Position numbers and translations under genes: made by a program
Assembly: GCF_006265175.1 (NCBI RefSeq)
Contig: NZ_VDCQ01000023.1
Location: forward strand, 53,942-117,941
Direction: 5' to 3'
Length of the DNA stretch: 64,000 nucleotides
From: Paenibacillus hemerocallicola
GTDB lineage: Bacteria > Bacillota > Bacilli > Paenibacillales > NBRC-103111
Notes under the pieces: model-generated
Seen by the model: the letters and a program-made list of their open reading frames with translations, nothing else
Databases searched by the model: none
Told to the model about the DNA's origin: nothing
Part shown: positions 25,749 to 34,911 of the stretch, one piece after another
Position numbering within the stretch: the stretch's first letter is position 1
Layout: the number at the start of each line of letters is the position of its first letter

Positions 25749-27638
25749 TTACTCCGTCTTATTCGGCTGCGGGAACGTGAGCGTCACGGCCGTACCGAAT
25801 CCCTGCTTGCTCACAATCCGCAGCAGGTCGCCTTGCCCGTAATGCAGCGAGAGCCGCTTGCTCGTATTGAACAGCCCGACGCGCTTGCCGTCCGGGGAAT
25901 CCGAACGCAGCGCGCCGCGGACTTGCCCGAGCCGTTCTTCGGACATCCCCGGCCCGTTGTCGATAACCGTTACCTTCAACGCGTTTCCGATCAGACGGCA
26001 TTTGATTTTGACGGACAATGTCTTATTCGCCTCGAGCCCGATGTGGATGCTGTTTTCCACCAAAGGCTGGAGGCTTATTTTGACGACGCCGCAATCCTCC
26101 GTTTCTTCGTCGATATCCCACAGCACCTGCAGCCGCTCGGCGAAGCGGGTGCGCTGCAACGCCACATAGCCGCGTACATTGGCCAATTCGTCCCGCAGCT
26201 TTACCGAATCGTCAGGCCCCCTAAGTCCGTATTCCAGCAAATCGCTGAGCTGCTCGATCATCCGGCACGCTTCGTTCGGAGAACGCGTGAGCTGAAACGT
26301 TTTCCAGTAAATCGAGTGAAGCGTGTTGGACATGAAATGGGGGTTCATTTGGGATTGCAGCGCTTTGAGCTCGAGCAGCTCCATTTTGGCTTGGCGCTCG
26401 GACAGCTGCATGCGCAAATATTTTTGCTCCAGAAACGTATCGAGAATGTTGCTCACGATCAGCTCGTACACGTCGCTGATGTACCCTGCCCGAGCGCTCG
26501 GCAACGGCTGCGGGTCATTCTGGTCGGCGGAATCGAGCACGTCCACGATGCGGAAAATTTGCCTGTAGTTTTTGCGCGTAATCCATAAAGCATACAGGAC
26601 GCTCAGCAGCAGCGATGCCAGCGACAGCGCCACGGTAATGTAAACGATCGTGCGGGGCAAGCTATACAAAGCCCCTTTCGGGATGACGGACACCGTATTC
26701 CATTCGAGCCGCGGAACTTGCTTGAGGCTGACCCAGGCGTCGCGGTAAGGAATCCGGATCACATCTCCGCGCGCCAGCTCGTCGGTCCGGTCGATTGCGG
26801 CGTTCAGCGGCAGCGGTTCGTCCGACCCGGCAAAATGGGAACGGACAAGCGGAGTCCCGTTGCGGTCCGTCAAGTAATAACGGCTATCCGACCATTGATT
26901 CCATTGACCGAGCGCCGTCTCGAAATAGGAGGGCAGCACGTTCATGACGATCAGTCCGCGATACTGCCCCGAGCCCGATGCCGCGAATGGCTTGTAGACG
27001 GAAATGACCTCGGTGGCATGCTCCTTCCCGGAGCTCGTATGCAGCTCCCGCAGTTGGGTGGCGAATTCTTCCTCCCGGAACGAATGACTCCGATAATAGG
27101 AGAACCAGTCGCTGTCCAAAGAAACGGCGAACTGCTCCAAGCCGTCGCGGGTGCTTAAAAATCGGCCGTACGGGTTATCGTAATAAATGTAAATCGAATG
27201 AATATACGGCTTGGAGTTGGCCGGAACGTCGATGACGTTGCGCAGGTAAAAAAGCGCTTCCAACTCCTCGAACGAAAACGACTCCGAATTCAATATGGCC
27301 TCGAGTCGAATTTTGATCTTCGGATCTTTGTCGAACGACAGACTGAGCGAATCGAGCTCTGCCGGAATAACCTGAACGAGCTGGTTCATCTGATTGAGCT
27401 GGCTTTCGTTGTTTTGCTCGACGGAATAACGGATATACCGATCGGTAATAAATATGGTCAAGGAGCCCAGCACCGCAAGCGGGATGAGGGACAGCACGAT
27501 GACGCGCCGGAAATTGTCCAGAAAAAACTTGCGCGCCAGCGCGGCATCGCTTTGCTTGACGTATTTAATGCTCGTGCTTGTACTGCCCGGGCGTCTTCCC
27601 GTAATATTGCTTAAAAGCGCGGATAAAATTTTTCGCAT
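25749..27638 (-). CDS. YesM-type sensor histidine kinase
   Basis: A kinase of about 629 residues: a first membrane segment (VIVLSLIPLAVLGSLTIFI), an extracellular Cache-like sensor of ~250 residues, a second segment (IVYITVALSLASLLLSVLYAL), then a His-kinase domain with phospho-acceptor His in QMNPHFMSNTLHSIYW and an ATP-binding Asp/Gly motif in VIDNGPGMSEERLG. YesM-type kinases sense sugars or their transport outside the cell. The start is uncertain: no start codon lies after the upstream regulator's stop, so the gene begins inside it. ATG at 27638 (after GGTGGGA) or GTG at 27659 both overlap the regulator by more than 70 bases. Confidence 0.88.
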   Translation of the reverse strand: MRKILSALLSNITGRRPGSTSTSIKYVKQSDAALARKFFLDNFRRVIVLSLIPLAVLGSLTIFITDRYIRYSVEQNNESQLNQMNQLVQVIPAELDSLSLSFDKDPKIKIRLEAILNSESFSFEELEALFYLRNVIDVPANSKPYIHSIYIYYDNPYGRFLSTRDGLEQFAVSLDSDWFSYYRSHSFREEEFATQLRELHTSSGKEHATEVISVYKPFAASGSGQYRGLIVMNVLPSYFETALGQWNQWSDSRYYLTDRNGTPLVRSHFAGSDEPLPLNAAIDRTDELARGDVIRIPYRDAWVSLKQVPRLEWNTVSVIPKGALYSLPRTIVYITVALSLASLLLSVLYALWITRKNYRQIFRIVDVLDSADQNDPQPLPSARAGYISDVYELIVSNILDTFLEQKYLRMQLSERQAKMELLELKALQSQMNPHFMSNTLHSIYWKTFQLTRSPNEACRMIEQLSDLLEYGLRGPDDSVKLRDELANVRGYVALQRTRFAERLQVLWDIDEETEDCGVVKISLQPLVENSIHIGLEANKTLSVKIKCRLIGNALKVTVIDNGPGMSEERLGQVRGALRSDSPDGKRVGLFNTSKRLSLHYGQGDLLRIVSKQGFGTAVTLTFPQPNKTE

Positions 27639-28317
27639 TGGCGTATCCCACCATTTCACTGACCTCTGCCGCTTTCCAACGTCCTTCCCGAAGCAGCTCG
27701 GCGGCTTTCTTCATGCGGGTCGCATGCACGTGCTCGGAGAAGTTGCCGCCCGTCACTTTCCGGAACAGCGAACTGACATAGCTCGGATTCATATGGACCA
27801 TTAACGCGGCGTCCTCCAGCGTGGCCGTAGCGAAATCGGTCTCGGCGTAGGCGAGTATCCGCTGAATGACCGGGTGATCCGGGACGGTCGCGCCGTCGTT
27901 CGAATCCGTCGTTAACGGCTCGCCTGTCGTAATATGGGAAGCCTCGTCCAGCTCTTGCTTCAATTCGCTCAGAACGGTATGAAGGTCGTTATATTTCGCA
28001 GGCTTGACCAAATAATGGCGCACGCCGTAGCCGATCGCCTGTCTCGCCAGCTCGAAGTCCCGCAATCCGCTCAGCAGGACGACCTGCACGGGAAGCTTGC
28101 GCTGATGGATTTCTTTGGCCAGCTCGATCCCGCTCATCCGCGGCATCTTGATGTCGCACAGAATCGCGTGAATGGGGTGATGCAGCAAGTATTTAAGCGC
28201 TTTCTCACCGTTGTCGAGCTGGGTCTCGATATGAAAGCCGGCTTGCTCCCACGGAAAACAGCTGCACAGCGTGCTGCGCGTATCCGCCTCGTCGTCGATT
28301 ACCGCAAGTTTATACAT
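27565..28317 (-). CDS. YesN-type response regulator with AraC DNA-binding domain
   Basis: A 250-residue regulator. The receiver has VIDDEADT, phospho-acceptor Asp55 in ILCDIKMPR, VLLSGL and LVKPAK. The AraC-type domain begins around residue 150 and contains LEDAALMVHMNPSYVSSLFRKVTG. The linker is unusually short compared with typical ~500-residue YesN proteins. The start follows GGAGGGTG. The 3' end overlaps the kinase gene in another frame. Divergent to it, 220 bases away, is a sugar importer operon, the expected target. Confidence 0.9.
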   Translation of the reverse strand: MYKLAVIDDEADTRSTLCSCFPWEQAGFHIETQLDNGEKALKYLLHHPIHAILCDIKMPRMSGIELAKEIHQRKLPVQVVLLSGLRDFELARQAIGYGVRHYLVKPAKYNDLHTVLSELKQELDEASHITTGEPLTTDSNDGATVPDHPVIQRILAYAETDFATATLEDAALMVHMNPSYVSSLFRKVTGGNFSEHVHATRMKKAAELLREGRWKAAEVSEMVGYANAKNFIRAFKQYYGKTPGQYKHEH

Positions 28318-28471
28318 CGCTTCACCCTCCCCCCACATTATAGCCCTCTTCCGTAAACGGATACAATCCCAATGAATTGGCAATGCTAAGCGCATTATCC
28401 AAAGAAATGATACCCGATCCAATGAGGGGAGACTAAACGGCCGGCAATACCCAATGCGGGGTGCCTTTTAG

Positions 28472-28485
28472 TGAAAGCGGATTCA
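28472..28485 (+). promoter_or_regulatory. CcpA (cre) site before importer operon
   Basis: TGAAAGCGGATTCA agrees with TGNAASCGNWWNCA at all 14 positions. It lies about 50 bases upstream of the binding-protein start, in the right place for CcpA-mediated catabolite repression. Confidence 0.6.
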
Positions 28486-28536
28486 TGTTAAGTTGAAATA
28501 GGCGCCAAACCATTCAGTCCATAAGGGGGATTTACC

Positions 28537-29880
28537 TTGAAACGCAAATTCCGTTATATATCGGCCGTAGCCGCTCTTAATGCCATGCTGCTTGTATCCG
28601 CTTGCAGCTCGGGAAACGGCGGCGATTCCGCCGCGGGCACGAACCCGTCTTCCGGCGGCGGCACCGGGTCGTCCGACAAGCAGGTTACGCTGCGCTTCGC
28701 CTGGTGGGGCAACGATGCGCGTCACAAGGCGACGCTTGCCGCGATCGACGACTACATGAAGAAAAATCCGAACGTCAAGATCGAAGCGGAATATATGGGC
28801 TTCGACGGCTACAACAAGAAGCTCGCCACGCAGCTCGCCGGCAACATCGCACCGGACATTTTCCAATTCACGTACGAGTGGACCGTCGATATGAACGAAT
28901 TCATGCTCGATCTCGGCACCGTGAAAAATACGCTCGATCTGACCAAGCTTCCGGAATCCGCGCTGAAAGACTTCGGCTCCTATAAAGGCAAGCAAATTAT
29001 GGCTCCGTCCGGGATGTTCGCGGCCACCACGTTCGTCAATCAGGATTTCATGCAGAAGTTCGGCATAGCCGCCGATACGGTATGGACTTGGGAGAAGCTG
29101 ATCGAGGAAGGAAAGAAAATTCACGATAAGGAGAAAAGCGCTTACCTGCTGTCGGCCGATATCGACGTCATCAACAAGCTCATCCTGCAGCCGTATATTA
29201 TGCAGAAGACCGGCAAGGGCTGGGTGAACGACGATTTCACGCCCGGGTTCGACAAAGCTCAGCTTCAGGACGGCTTGACCTATTTGTCCAATCTGTACAA
29301 GAGCGGAGCGATCGAGCCGTTCGGCGACAGCACGGCGTTCGTAGGCAAGATGGAGCAAAATCCGAAGTGGGTGAAGGGCGAAATCGGCATGCTGGTCGAC
29401 TACGTCCAGTCTTACGACAAATACAAGCAGGCGATTCCGAATGCGAAGCTCGGAGTAAGCGCTTTTCCGGAAAGTCCGGGCGCGAAGCAATCCGGCAACG
29501 CGGTCATTGCCGGAACCGGGTACTCCATCTGGCAGAAGACGAAGTACAAGGAAGAAGCCGCCAAATTCATCAACTATATGATCAATGATAAGGATGCGGC
29601 CCAATTGCTGACGACCCAGCGCGGCATACCGGCCTCGACCGTGGCGAGGGAAGAGCTTCAGCAATCCGGCAACCTGAACGCCGATATATCGAAGGGGCTC
29701 GACATGGCCGTCGCCAAGAAGACGATCGCCCCTAACGTGGTCAGCACGAACGCGGAGCTGGCGCAGGTCGTCAAAGATTCGATCCAGCAGCTCATTTACG
29801 ACAAAGTGACTCCGGAGAAGGCGGCCGATCAAATTTTGAAAGATTTCACTGCCAAGCTGAACGAGATGAAAGCGAAATAA
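28537..29880 (+). CDS. Sugar-binding lipoprotein of ABC importer (family 1)
   Basis: A 447-residue lipoprotein with lipobox LVSAC, starting with TTG after AAGGGGG. Typical family-1 sugar-binding sequence includes VTLRFAWWGNDARHKAT near the mature N-terminus and APDIFQFTYEW. It captures a sugar outside the cell and delivers it to the two permeases encoded next. It is divergent from the YesM/YesN pair and carries a cre site, so both substrate induction and catabolite repression are likely. Confidence 0.92.
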   Translation: MKRKFRYISAVAALNAMLLVSACSSGNGGDSAAGTNPSSGGGTGSSDKQVTLRFAWWGNDARHKATLAAIDDYMKKNPNVKIEAEYMGFDGYNKKLATQLAGNIAPDIFQFTYEWTVDMNEFMLDLGTVKNTLDLTKLPESALKDFGSYKGKQIMAPSGMFAATTFVNQDFMQKFGIAADTVWTWEKLIEEGKKIHDKEKSAYLLSADIDVINKLILQPYIMQKTGKGWVNDDFTPGFDKAQLQDGLTYLSNLYKSGAIEPFGDSTAFVGKMEQNPKWVKGEIGMLVDYVQSYDKYKQAIPNAKLGVSAFPESPGAKQSGNAVIAGTGYSIWQKTKYKEEAAKFINYMINDKDAAQLLTTQRGIPASTVAREELQQSGNLNADISKGLDMAVAKKTIAPNVVSTNAELAQVVKDSIQQLIYDKVTPEKAADQILKDFTAKLNEMKAK

Positions 29881-29934
29881 AAGCCGAAGAGAAAGAAACA
29901 TACGAAAGAGGACTGGCGACCGGCGCGATCCCCT

Positions 29935-29976
29935 TGCCGCAATTGCGCAGCCTGCCATGCAGGCAATAACGCGGCA
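29935..29976 (+). other. Nested stem-loop between binding-protein and permease genes
   Basis: An outer stem TGCCGC/GCGGCA encloses an inner stem GCCTGC/GCAGGC with a CAT loop. No T run follows. Its position suggests mRNA stabilisation or partial attenuation that keeps the binding protein more abundant than the permeases. Confidence 0.4.
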
Positions 29977-30079
29977 GTTCACGGGGAACGCCGACGGCAC
30001 TCGGCGGCGGTTCGCACCCGGACCGCCGTCCGGCTCTTTCGCGGGCAACCGACTTGCATACGGAAAGGAACAACCCCAT

Positions 30080-30973
30080 GTGAGAAAAATGAATATTTCC
30101 ATGGCCCTATGGGGACTCGTATTCGTATCCCCCTGGATTATAGGCTTCCTGGCATTCCAGCTTTATCCGCTCGCCTTGTCGTTTTATTATTCGTTTACGG
30201 ACTCGACCGTAGTGAAGATGGGCAAGTTCATTGGACTCGACAATTACGTGAAGATGATGACGGCCGATAAAGACTTCTTCCCCTCAATCAAAGTCACGAT
30301 CCTATATTCGCTTATCGCCGTGCCGGCCAAGCTCGCTTTCGCGCTGTTCGTCGCCATCATTCTGAATATGAAGAGCCGGGCGGTCAATCTGTACCGGACC
30401 GTCTATTATTTGCCGTCCATTCTTGGAGGCAGCGTCGCGATCTCCATCTTATGGAGGTTTCTGTTCATGAAGGAAGGCGTCATTAATCAGGCGCTGGCCG
30501 TCCTCCACATTCCGCCGGTCAACTGGCTGGGCAGCCCGAATGTCGCGCTCGGCACGATCAGCCTGCTCGTCGTCTGGCAGTTCGGCTCGTCGATGGTGCT
30601 GTTTCTGGCCGGATTGAAGCAAATTCCCGGCGAGCTGTACGAGGCCGCGATGGTGGATGGGGCCGGCAAGTTCAGAATGCTGCTGCAAATTACGCTGCCT
30701 CTGCTTACGCCGATTATTTTCTTCAATCTCGTCATGCAGACGATTAACGCTTTGCAGGAATTTACGGCCGCCTTCGTCGTCACGAACGGGGGACCGTTGA
30801 AATCGACCTACTTGTTCGGTCTGAAAATATACGATGAAGCGTTCCAAAATATGAAGATGGGGTATGCTTCGGCGCTGTCGTGGTTTTTGTTCGCGATGAT
30901 CCTGCTGCTGACGCTGTTCATCTTCCGTTGGTCCAGATCGTGGGTCCATTATGAAGACGGGGGGAAATCCTGA
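30080..30973 (+). CDS. ABC sugar permease (MalF/UgpA type)
   Basis: A 297-residue membrane protein with six predicted segments, starting WGLVFVSPWIIGFLAF. The ATPase-contact loop is YEAAMVDGAGKFRMLLQITLPLL. A GTG start was chosen because GGAAAGGAAC lies about nine bases upstream; an ATG follows three codons later. Its stop overlaps the next gene's start by one base (TGATG). Confidence 0.92.
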   Translation: MRKMNISMALWGLVFVSPWIIGFLAFQLYPLALSFYYSFTDSTVVKMGKFIGLDNYVKMMTADKDFFPSIKVTILYSLIAVPAKLAFALFVAIILNMKSRAVNLYRTVYYLPSILGGSVAISILWRFLFMKEGVINQALAVLHIPPVNWLGSPNVALGTISLLVVWQFGSSMVLFLAGLKQIPGELYEAAMVDGAGKFRMLLQITLPLLTPIIFFNLVMQTINALQEFTAAFVVTNGGPLKSTYLFGLKIYDEAFQNMKMGYASALSWFLFAMILLLTLFIFRWSRSWVHYEDGGKS

Positions 30974-31863
30974 TGCCGACGCCGCTTGCCGCCCAAGTCC
31001 GTCCGAAAACCGCCGCCAGAGCACGCGCCGCCCGAGTCCGCAATGTGCTCAAGCATATCGCGCTTGTCGCGTTCGGCTGGCTTATGATTTATCCGTTAAT
31101 ATGGCTGTTCTTCAGCTCGTTCAAGACGAATGCCGATCTGTTCGGCTCGCTCAGCCTGCTGCCGGACAAGTTCGTTTGGGACTCGTATGCGAAAGGCTGG
31201 GCGGGTACGGGGCAATACGACTACGGAACGTTTTTCTTCAATACGTTCCTGCTCGTGATCCCGACGGTCTTGCTGACCGTGCTGTCCAGCATTCTGGTTG
31301 CGTACGGCTTCGCCCGCTTCCGCTTTCCGCTGCGCAACGTGATGTTTATTCTGATGATCTCGACGCTGATGCTGCCGCATACGGTCATCGTCATTCCGCG
31401 GTATTTGATCTTCCGCAACCTGGGATGGCTGGACAGCTACTGGCCGTTCATCGTGCCGGCGGCCTTCGGCTGCTTCCCGTTTTTCATCTTCATGCTCGTG
31501 CAGTTTTTCCGCGGCTTGCCGAAGGAGCTGGACGAATCGGCGGTCATGGACGGCTGCAGTCCGCCCGCGATCCTGTTCCGGATTTTGCTGCCGTTATGCG
31601 CGCCCGCGCTCATCTCCGCGGCGATCTTCCAGTTTATCTGGACCTGGAACGATTTTTTCAACCAGCTTATCTTCATTAACAGCGTAAAGAAATTTCCGCT
31701 GTCGCTGGCGCTCAGGATGTCGATCGACTCGACGGGCGGCACAGTGGAGTGGAACCAGATCATGGCCATGTCGGTGCTGGCGATCGTGCCTCCGGTGCTC
31801 GTCTTCTTCTTCTCGCAGAAGTATTTCGTCGAAGGCATCGCCACGACCGGGATCAAAGGATGA
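30973..31863 (+). CDS. ABC sugar permease (MalG/UgpE type)
   Basis: The second permease, 296 residues with six predicted segments. Its ATPase-contact loop is LDESAVMDGCSPPAILFRIL and the C-terminus is YFVEGIATTGIKG, a hallmark of the family. It pairs with the preceding permease; the ATPase gene is absent, as is normal where MsmX-type ATPases are shared. The sulfatase gene follows after a 215-base gap that holds a dispersed repeat. Confidence 0.93.
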   Translation: MPTPLAAQVRPKTAARARAARVRNVLKHIALVAFGWLMIYPLIWLFFSSFKTNADLFGSLSLLPDKFVWDSYAKGWAGTGQYDYGTFFFNTFLLVIPTVLLTVLSSILVAYGFARFRFPLRNVMFILMISTLMLPHTVIVIPRYLIFRNLGWLDSYWPFIVPAAFGCFPFFIFMLVQFFRGLPKELDESAVMDGCSPPAILFRILLPLCAPALISAAIFQFIWTWNDFFNQLIFINSVKKFPLSLALRMSIDSTGGTVEWNQIMAMSVLAIVPPVLVFFFSQKYFVEGIATTGIKG

Positions 31864-31893
31864 CGGACAGTTCGCCATCGTTTTCCCGCTTTG

Positions 31894-31980
31894 CGCCGGC
31901 TTTAGTGCCCATTTCACCATTTCAACCTTATTTCTGTTTTCCCGCTTCATCGGCGGATCAAGTCGGTCTAAGCAGTAACA
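31894..31980. repeat. Dispersed intergenic repeat, copy A
   Basis: This stretch is about 80% identical by eye to 58592-58671. Shared blocks are CTTTAGTGCC, TTTCAACCTTATTTCTGT, a CCGCT with TCGG and GGA, CAAG, and CTAAGCA followed by TAAC. Copy A has a seven-base insertion before the second block. It lies between the permease and sulfatase genes. Confidence 0.65.
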
Positions 31981-32078
31981 CCAAAGTTCGTTAATGAGCA
32001 AATTCGGTTTCTTATTCCTCGGACATTGCGCTAGTATAAATAGGAGATAGATAGCGATTCGGAAGGAGCTGAGCATAT

Positions 32079-33446
32079 ATGGGAGCTAACGCGGAACAAC
32101 CGAATGTGATCGTGTTTTTTACCGACCAGCAGCGATGGGACACGACGGGCGTGCACGGTAATCCGCTTGAGTTGACGCCCCATTTCGACCGGATGGCCAA
32201 GCTGGGGACGCACGCGGCATTGGCCTTCACCTGCCAGCCGGTATGCGGCCCGGCCCGGGCCAGTCTGCAAACCGGGCAATACGCGACCGCCTGCGGCAGC
32301 TATACGAACGGCATCCCGCTGCGCGAGGAGGCGAGGACGATCGCGCATTATTTCCGCGATGCGGGGTACGACACCGGCTACATCGGGAAGTGGCATTTGG
32401 CCGGGACGCGAACGAAGCCGGTGCCGGAGCATCTCCGGGGCGGCTACGACTATTGGCTCGCCGCCGATGCGTTGGAGCACACGTCCGACGCTTACCGGAC
32501 GGTGCTGTTCAACAACGACAACGAGCCGGTCGAGCTTCCCGGCTATCGGGTCGATGCGCTTACGGACGCGGCTATCCGGTACATCGCGGACCGGCGCCGA
32601 TCCGGCAAGCCGTTTTTCTTATTCCTGTCCTACTTGGAGCCGCATCACCAAAACCACCGCGACGACTACCCGTCGCCGGACATAAGCCGGGGCCGCTATA
32701 CGGGGAAATACGTCCCGCCCGATCTGGCGGCGCTCGGCGGCAACGCTCACCAGCATCTGGACGGCTATTACGGGATGGTGAAACGGCTGGACGAAGCGCT
32801 CGGGCGACTGAACGACGCGCTGAAAAGCTTGGGAATGGATCAGGACACCGTCATCGCCTTCACCTCCGATCACGCGTGCCATTTCAAGACGCGCAACAAC
32901 GAGTACAAACGTTCTTGCCACGAAAGCTCGATTCGGGTGCCGATGGCGTTCAGCGGCCCCGGCTTCGACGGCGGGGGGACGCTGCGCGAGCTCGTCAGCC
33001 TGATCGACCTGCCTCCGACGCTGCTCGACGCGGCGGGAATCCCGGTGCCGGACGTCATGCAGGGCCGATCGATGCTGCCGCTGCTGAACGGCCGGCGGGC
33101 TGACGACTGGCCGCAGGAGGCGTTCGTGCAGATCAGCGAATCCCAGGTCGGACGGGCGATTCGCACCCGCCGTTGGAAATACGGCGTCACGGCGCCGGAT
33201 CGCGATCCGATCCGCGACAGCGGCTCCCCGGAATACGTAGAGCAATATTTGTACGATTTGGAAGCCGACCCGTACGAGCTGACCAATCTCGTCGACAAGC
33301 TGTCGCACGAGCCGGTACGTGTACGGCTTCGCGAGCGACTCGCCGCCCGGATGATCGAGGCCGGAGAGGCCGTTCCGCTGATCCGGGCGGTGCCGGCCGT
33401 CCCTTCCGGACAGTTGAAGGTATCTCCGGAGGAGATCGGACTGTGA
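32079..33446 (+). CDS. Sulfatase (formylglycine type)
   Basis: A 455-residue arylsulfatase-family hydrolase without a signal peptide, so probably cytoplasmic. The signature CGPARASLQTG contains the C-x-P-x-R motif; Cys56 would be matured to formylglycine. Other ligands are Asp16 near the N-terminus (FFTDQQRWDT), IGKWHLAG, and ITFTSDHACH-like FTSDHACHFKTR. It removes sulfate esters, probably from imported sulfated sugars given the importer just upstream. RBS is GGAAGGAGCTG. The maturation enzyme (anaerobic sulfatase-maturing enzyme or FGE) is not in the window. Confidence 0.92.
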   Translation: MGANAEQPNVIVFFTDQQRWDTTGVHGNPLELTPHFDRMAKLGTHAALAFTCQPVCGPARASLQTGQYATACGSYTNGIPLREEARTIAHYFRDAGYDTGYIGKWHLAGTRTKPVPEHLRGGYDYWLAADALEHTSDAYRTVLFNNDNEPVELPGYRVDALTDAAIRYIADRRRSGKPFFLFLSYLEPHHQNHRDDYPSPDISRGRYTGKYVPPDLAALGGNAHQHLDGYYGMVKRLDEALGRLNDALKSLGMDQDTVIAFTSDHACHFKTRNNEYKRSCHESSIRVPMAFSGPGFDGGGTLRELVSLIDLPPTLLDAAGIPVPDVMQGRSMLPLLNGRRADDWPQEAFVQISESQVGRAIRTRRWKYGVTAPDRDPIRDSGSPEYVEQYLYDLEADPYELTNLVDKLSHEPVRVRLRERLAARMIEAGEAVPLIRAVPAVPSGQLKVSPEEIGL

Positions 33447-33664
33447 AGCGCAGCGATGTACGGTGCGGCATAAGTTCGTATCACCGGATTCGTAAGCTTA
33501 CGCGCAGATCGGTTATGGCGGCTTTCTCTTTGTTTCTGGTCCGGTATTATTATAGTCCTTACCGGGATATTCATTTATATAAAATTTAATAGGATGAACC
33601 TGAAATAGTATTGGCCGGGCAAAGGGAGGTTATCGACCGGACCGGTTACACTGAGGGGGATATT

Positions 33665-33700
33665 AGAGGAGTACGCTGAAAGGCGACTCCTCTTTTATTT
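33665..33700 (+). terminator. Terminator downstream of the sulfatase
   Basis: AGAGGAGT pairs with ACTCCTCT around a 13-base loop, followed by TTTATTTT. It lies about 220 bases after the sulfatase stop. The rest of the 33447-33819 gap shows no gene. Confidence 0.8.
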
Positions 33701-33784
33701 TATCGAATGATAGACCGGATTGGCCGAAAACGTGGAAATTCAATCATTGCAACTTTTTCAAGCGACAGGAGTAATGATATGTAA

Positions 33785-33802
33785 ACATATGTATACATAT
33801 GT
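33785..33802. promoter_or_regulatory. 18-bp perfect palindrome upstream of the Tn3 scar
   Basis: ACATATGTATACATATGT is identical to its reverse complement. It lies 17 bases before an AAGGAGGAG ribosome binding site and the start of a chimeric reading frame. It could be an operator for a PadR- or TetR-like repressor. Confidence 0.45.
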
Positions 33803-33819
33803 ACTCTTGAAGGAGGAGC

Positions 33820-34236
33820 ATGAATGATGGACGATTTTCGCTCGATTTTGGCTCCCCGGAACTAGTCCGGATCAAGGGGGAAATTGTGCGGCGATGGCCA
33901 ATGACGAGTTTATTGGATATTTTGAAGGAAACCGATCTGCGCATTTCATTTACGGACAAGTTTAAGACGGTTGCCCACAGGGAGATATTGAGCCGGGAAA
34001 CGCTGCAAAAGCGTCTCATACTTGCTCTTTACGGATTAGGAACGAATACCGGTTTGAAGCGTGTCAGCGCCGGTGATCATGGCGAAAGTGGGGAAGTTGA
34101 TGCTTATGACAAGCTAGATGCGTGTTTTCACCCGGCTACAGAAGACTACGAGTTGGTTACGTGGCAAAACTATTGGTTTCCCGATTCAGCATATGCTAGC
34201 CAAAACGCTTATCTTGAACAAACATATAATTGGTAG
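33820..34236 (+). pseudogene. Tn3-family transposase fragment fused to an unrelated C-terminus
   Basis: The first ~90 residues match the middle of Tn3-family transposases: IVRRWPMTSLLDILKE, REILSRETLQKRLILALYG and LGTNTGLKRVSAGDHGES. A normal transposase has about 1000 residues, so most is missing on both sides. After DHGES the frame continues without a break into about 45 residues (from about VDAYDKLDACFHPATEDYE to YLEQTYNW) not found in Tn3 proteins. These look like the tail of another gene cut by the element. The frame has a good ribosome binding site and a palindrome upstream, so a short chimeric protein may still be made. No terminal inverted repeats were recognised. Confidence 0.75.
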
Positions 34237-34251
34237 AGGAGAATCGACATT

Positions 34252-34776
34252 ATGAAAAATAAAGTACTGAAATTGAGTATTGCTGGCACTATTCTTTGTC
34301 TTGCCGCGCTTAGTCCGGTATATGCTAGTCAATTTCAGCCCATTACGAGTGAGAAAATTGAAAGAGAAGGCACACGCTTGACAACGACATGGGAGCAAAG
34401 TGAAAAGAAAGAAGTAGTGGAACAACTCTACGCGTCATGGCATAAAGGAATAAACAGACTATCCAATAAGGAAGCTGCGACCTTTAACAAAGACGATTTT
34501 AAGCTATATTTCGGCTTTGATATTCTTCAGCACTATACACAATATCTGAGCAATACTGAACAGCAATCGTTTCATATGGCTGTGAATCAGGCCAAAAAAT
34601 CTTATCAAAAAGGCGATAAAGCCTATGGAATCCTGATTAGCAGTAACGAAAAAAGTGCCAAAATGATTTGGGAACGGAATACCGGTGCTACACATGTGGC
34701 CGAACTAGTCAAATACACCGATGAAAAACTAGGGCCCCTTTGGAAACTTTCGAATGAATTCGACATAACAGAGTAA
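34252..34776 (+). CDS. Secreted protein of unknown function
   Basis: A 174-residue protein with a clear signal peptide (LSIAGTILCLAALSPVYA) and a mature, charged, mostly helical domain. I do not recognise a family. The start follows AGAGGAGA, and it begins 15 bases after the chimeric frame, whose tail may have been its original upstream partner. Codon and base use is AT-richer than the flanking metabolic genes, like the rest of this island. A strong terminator follows. Confidence 0.75.
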   Translation: MKNKVLKLSIAGTILCLAALSPVYASQFQPITSEKIEREGTRLTTTWEQSEKKEVVEQLYASWHKGINRLSNKEAATFNKDDFKLYFGFDILQHYTQYLSNTEQQSFHMAVNQAKKSYQKGDKAYGILISSNEKSAKMIWERNTGATHVAELVKYTDEKLGPLWKLSNEFDITE

Positions 34777-34794
34777 CCTATTGGTCATTTATCT

Positions 34795-34822
34795 AAGCCC
34801 TCGGCAAAAGCCGAGGGCTTTA
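34795..34822 (+). terminator. Terminator after the unknown secreted protein gene
   Basis: AAGCCCTCGGC pairs perfectly with GCCGAGGGCTT around an AAAA loop, followed by TTT. Confidence 0.92.
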
Positions 34823-34911
34823 TGTGCGACGGGCAGTCGTAACTTTAGCGAGTCAATCGCTATGAGCATTTGTTAAAGGTGGCGGCTACGCTACCGTAAG
34901 GTAAACACGAA

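Noticed and set aside
28483..30102. Minus-strand open frame of 539 codons opposite the binding-protein gene.
   Set aside because: It is Arg/Leu-rich antisense of a well-supported lipoprotein gene and would run through its promoter and cre site.
33447..34250. A complete Tn3 transposon.
   Set aside because: Only about 90 residues of transposase are present, and neither 38-bp-type terminal inverted repeats nor a resolvase gene were seen.
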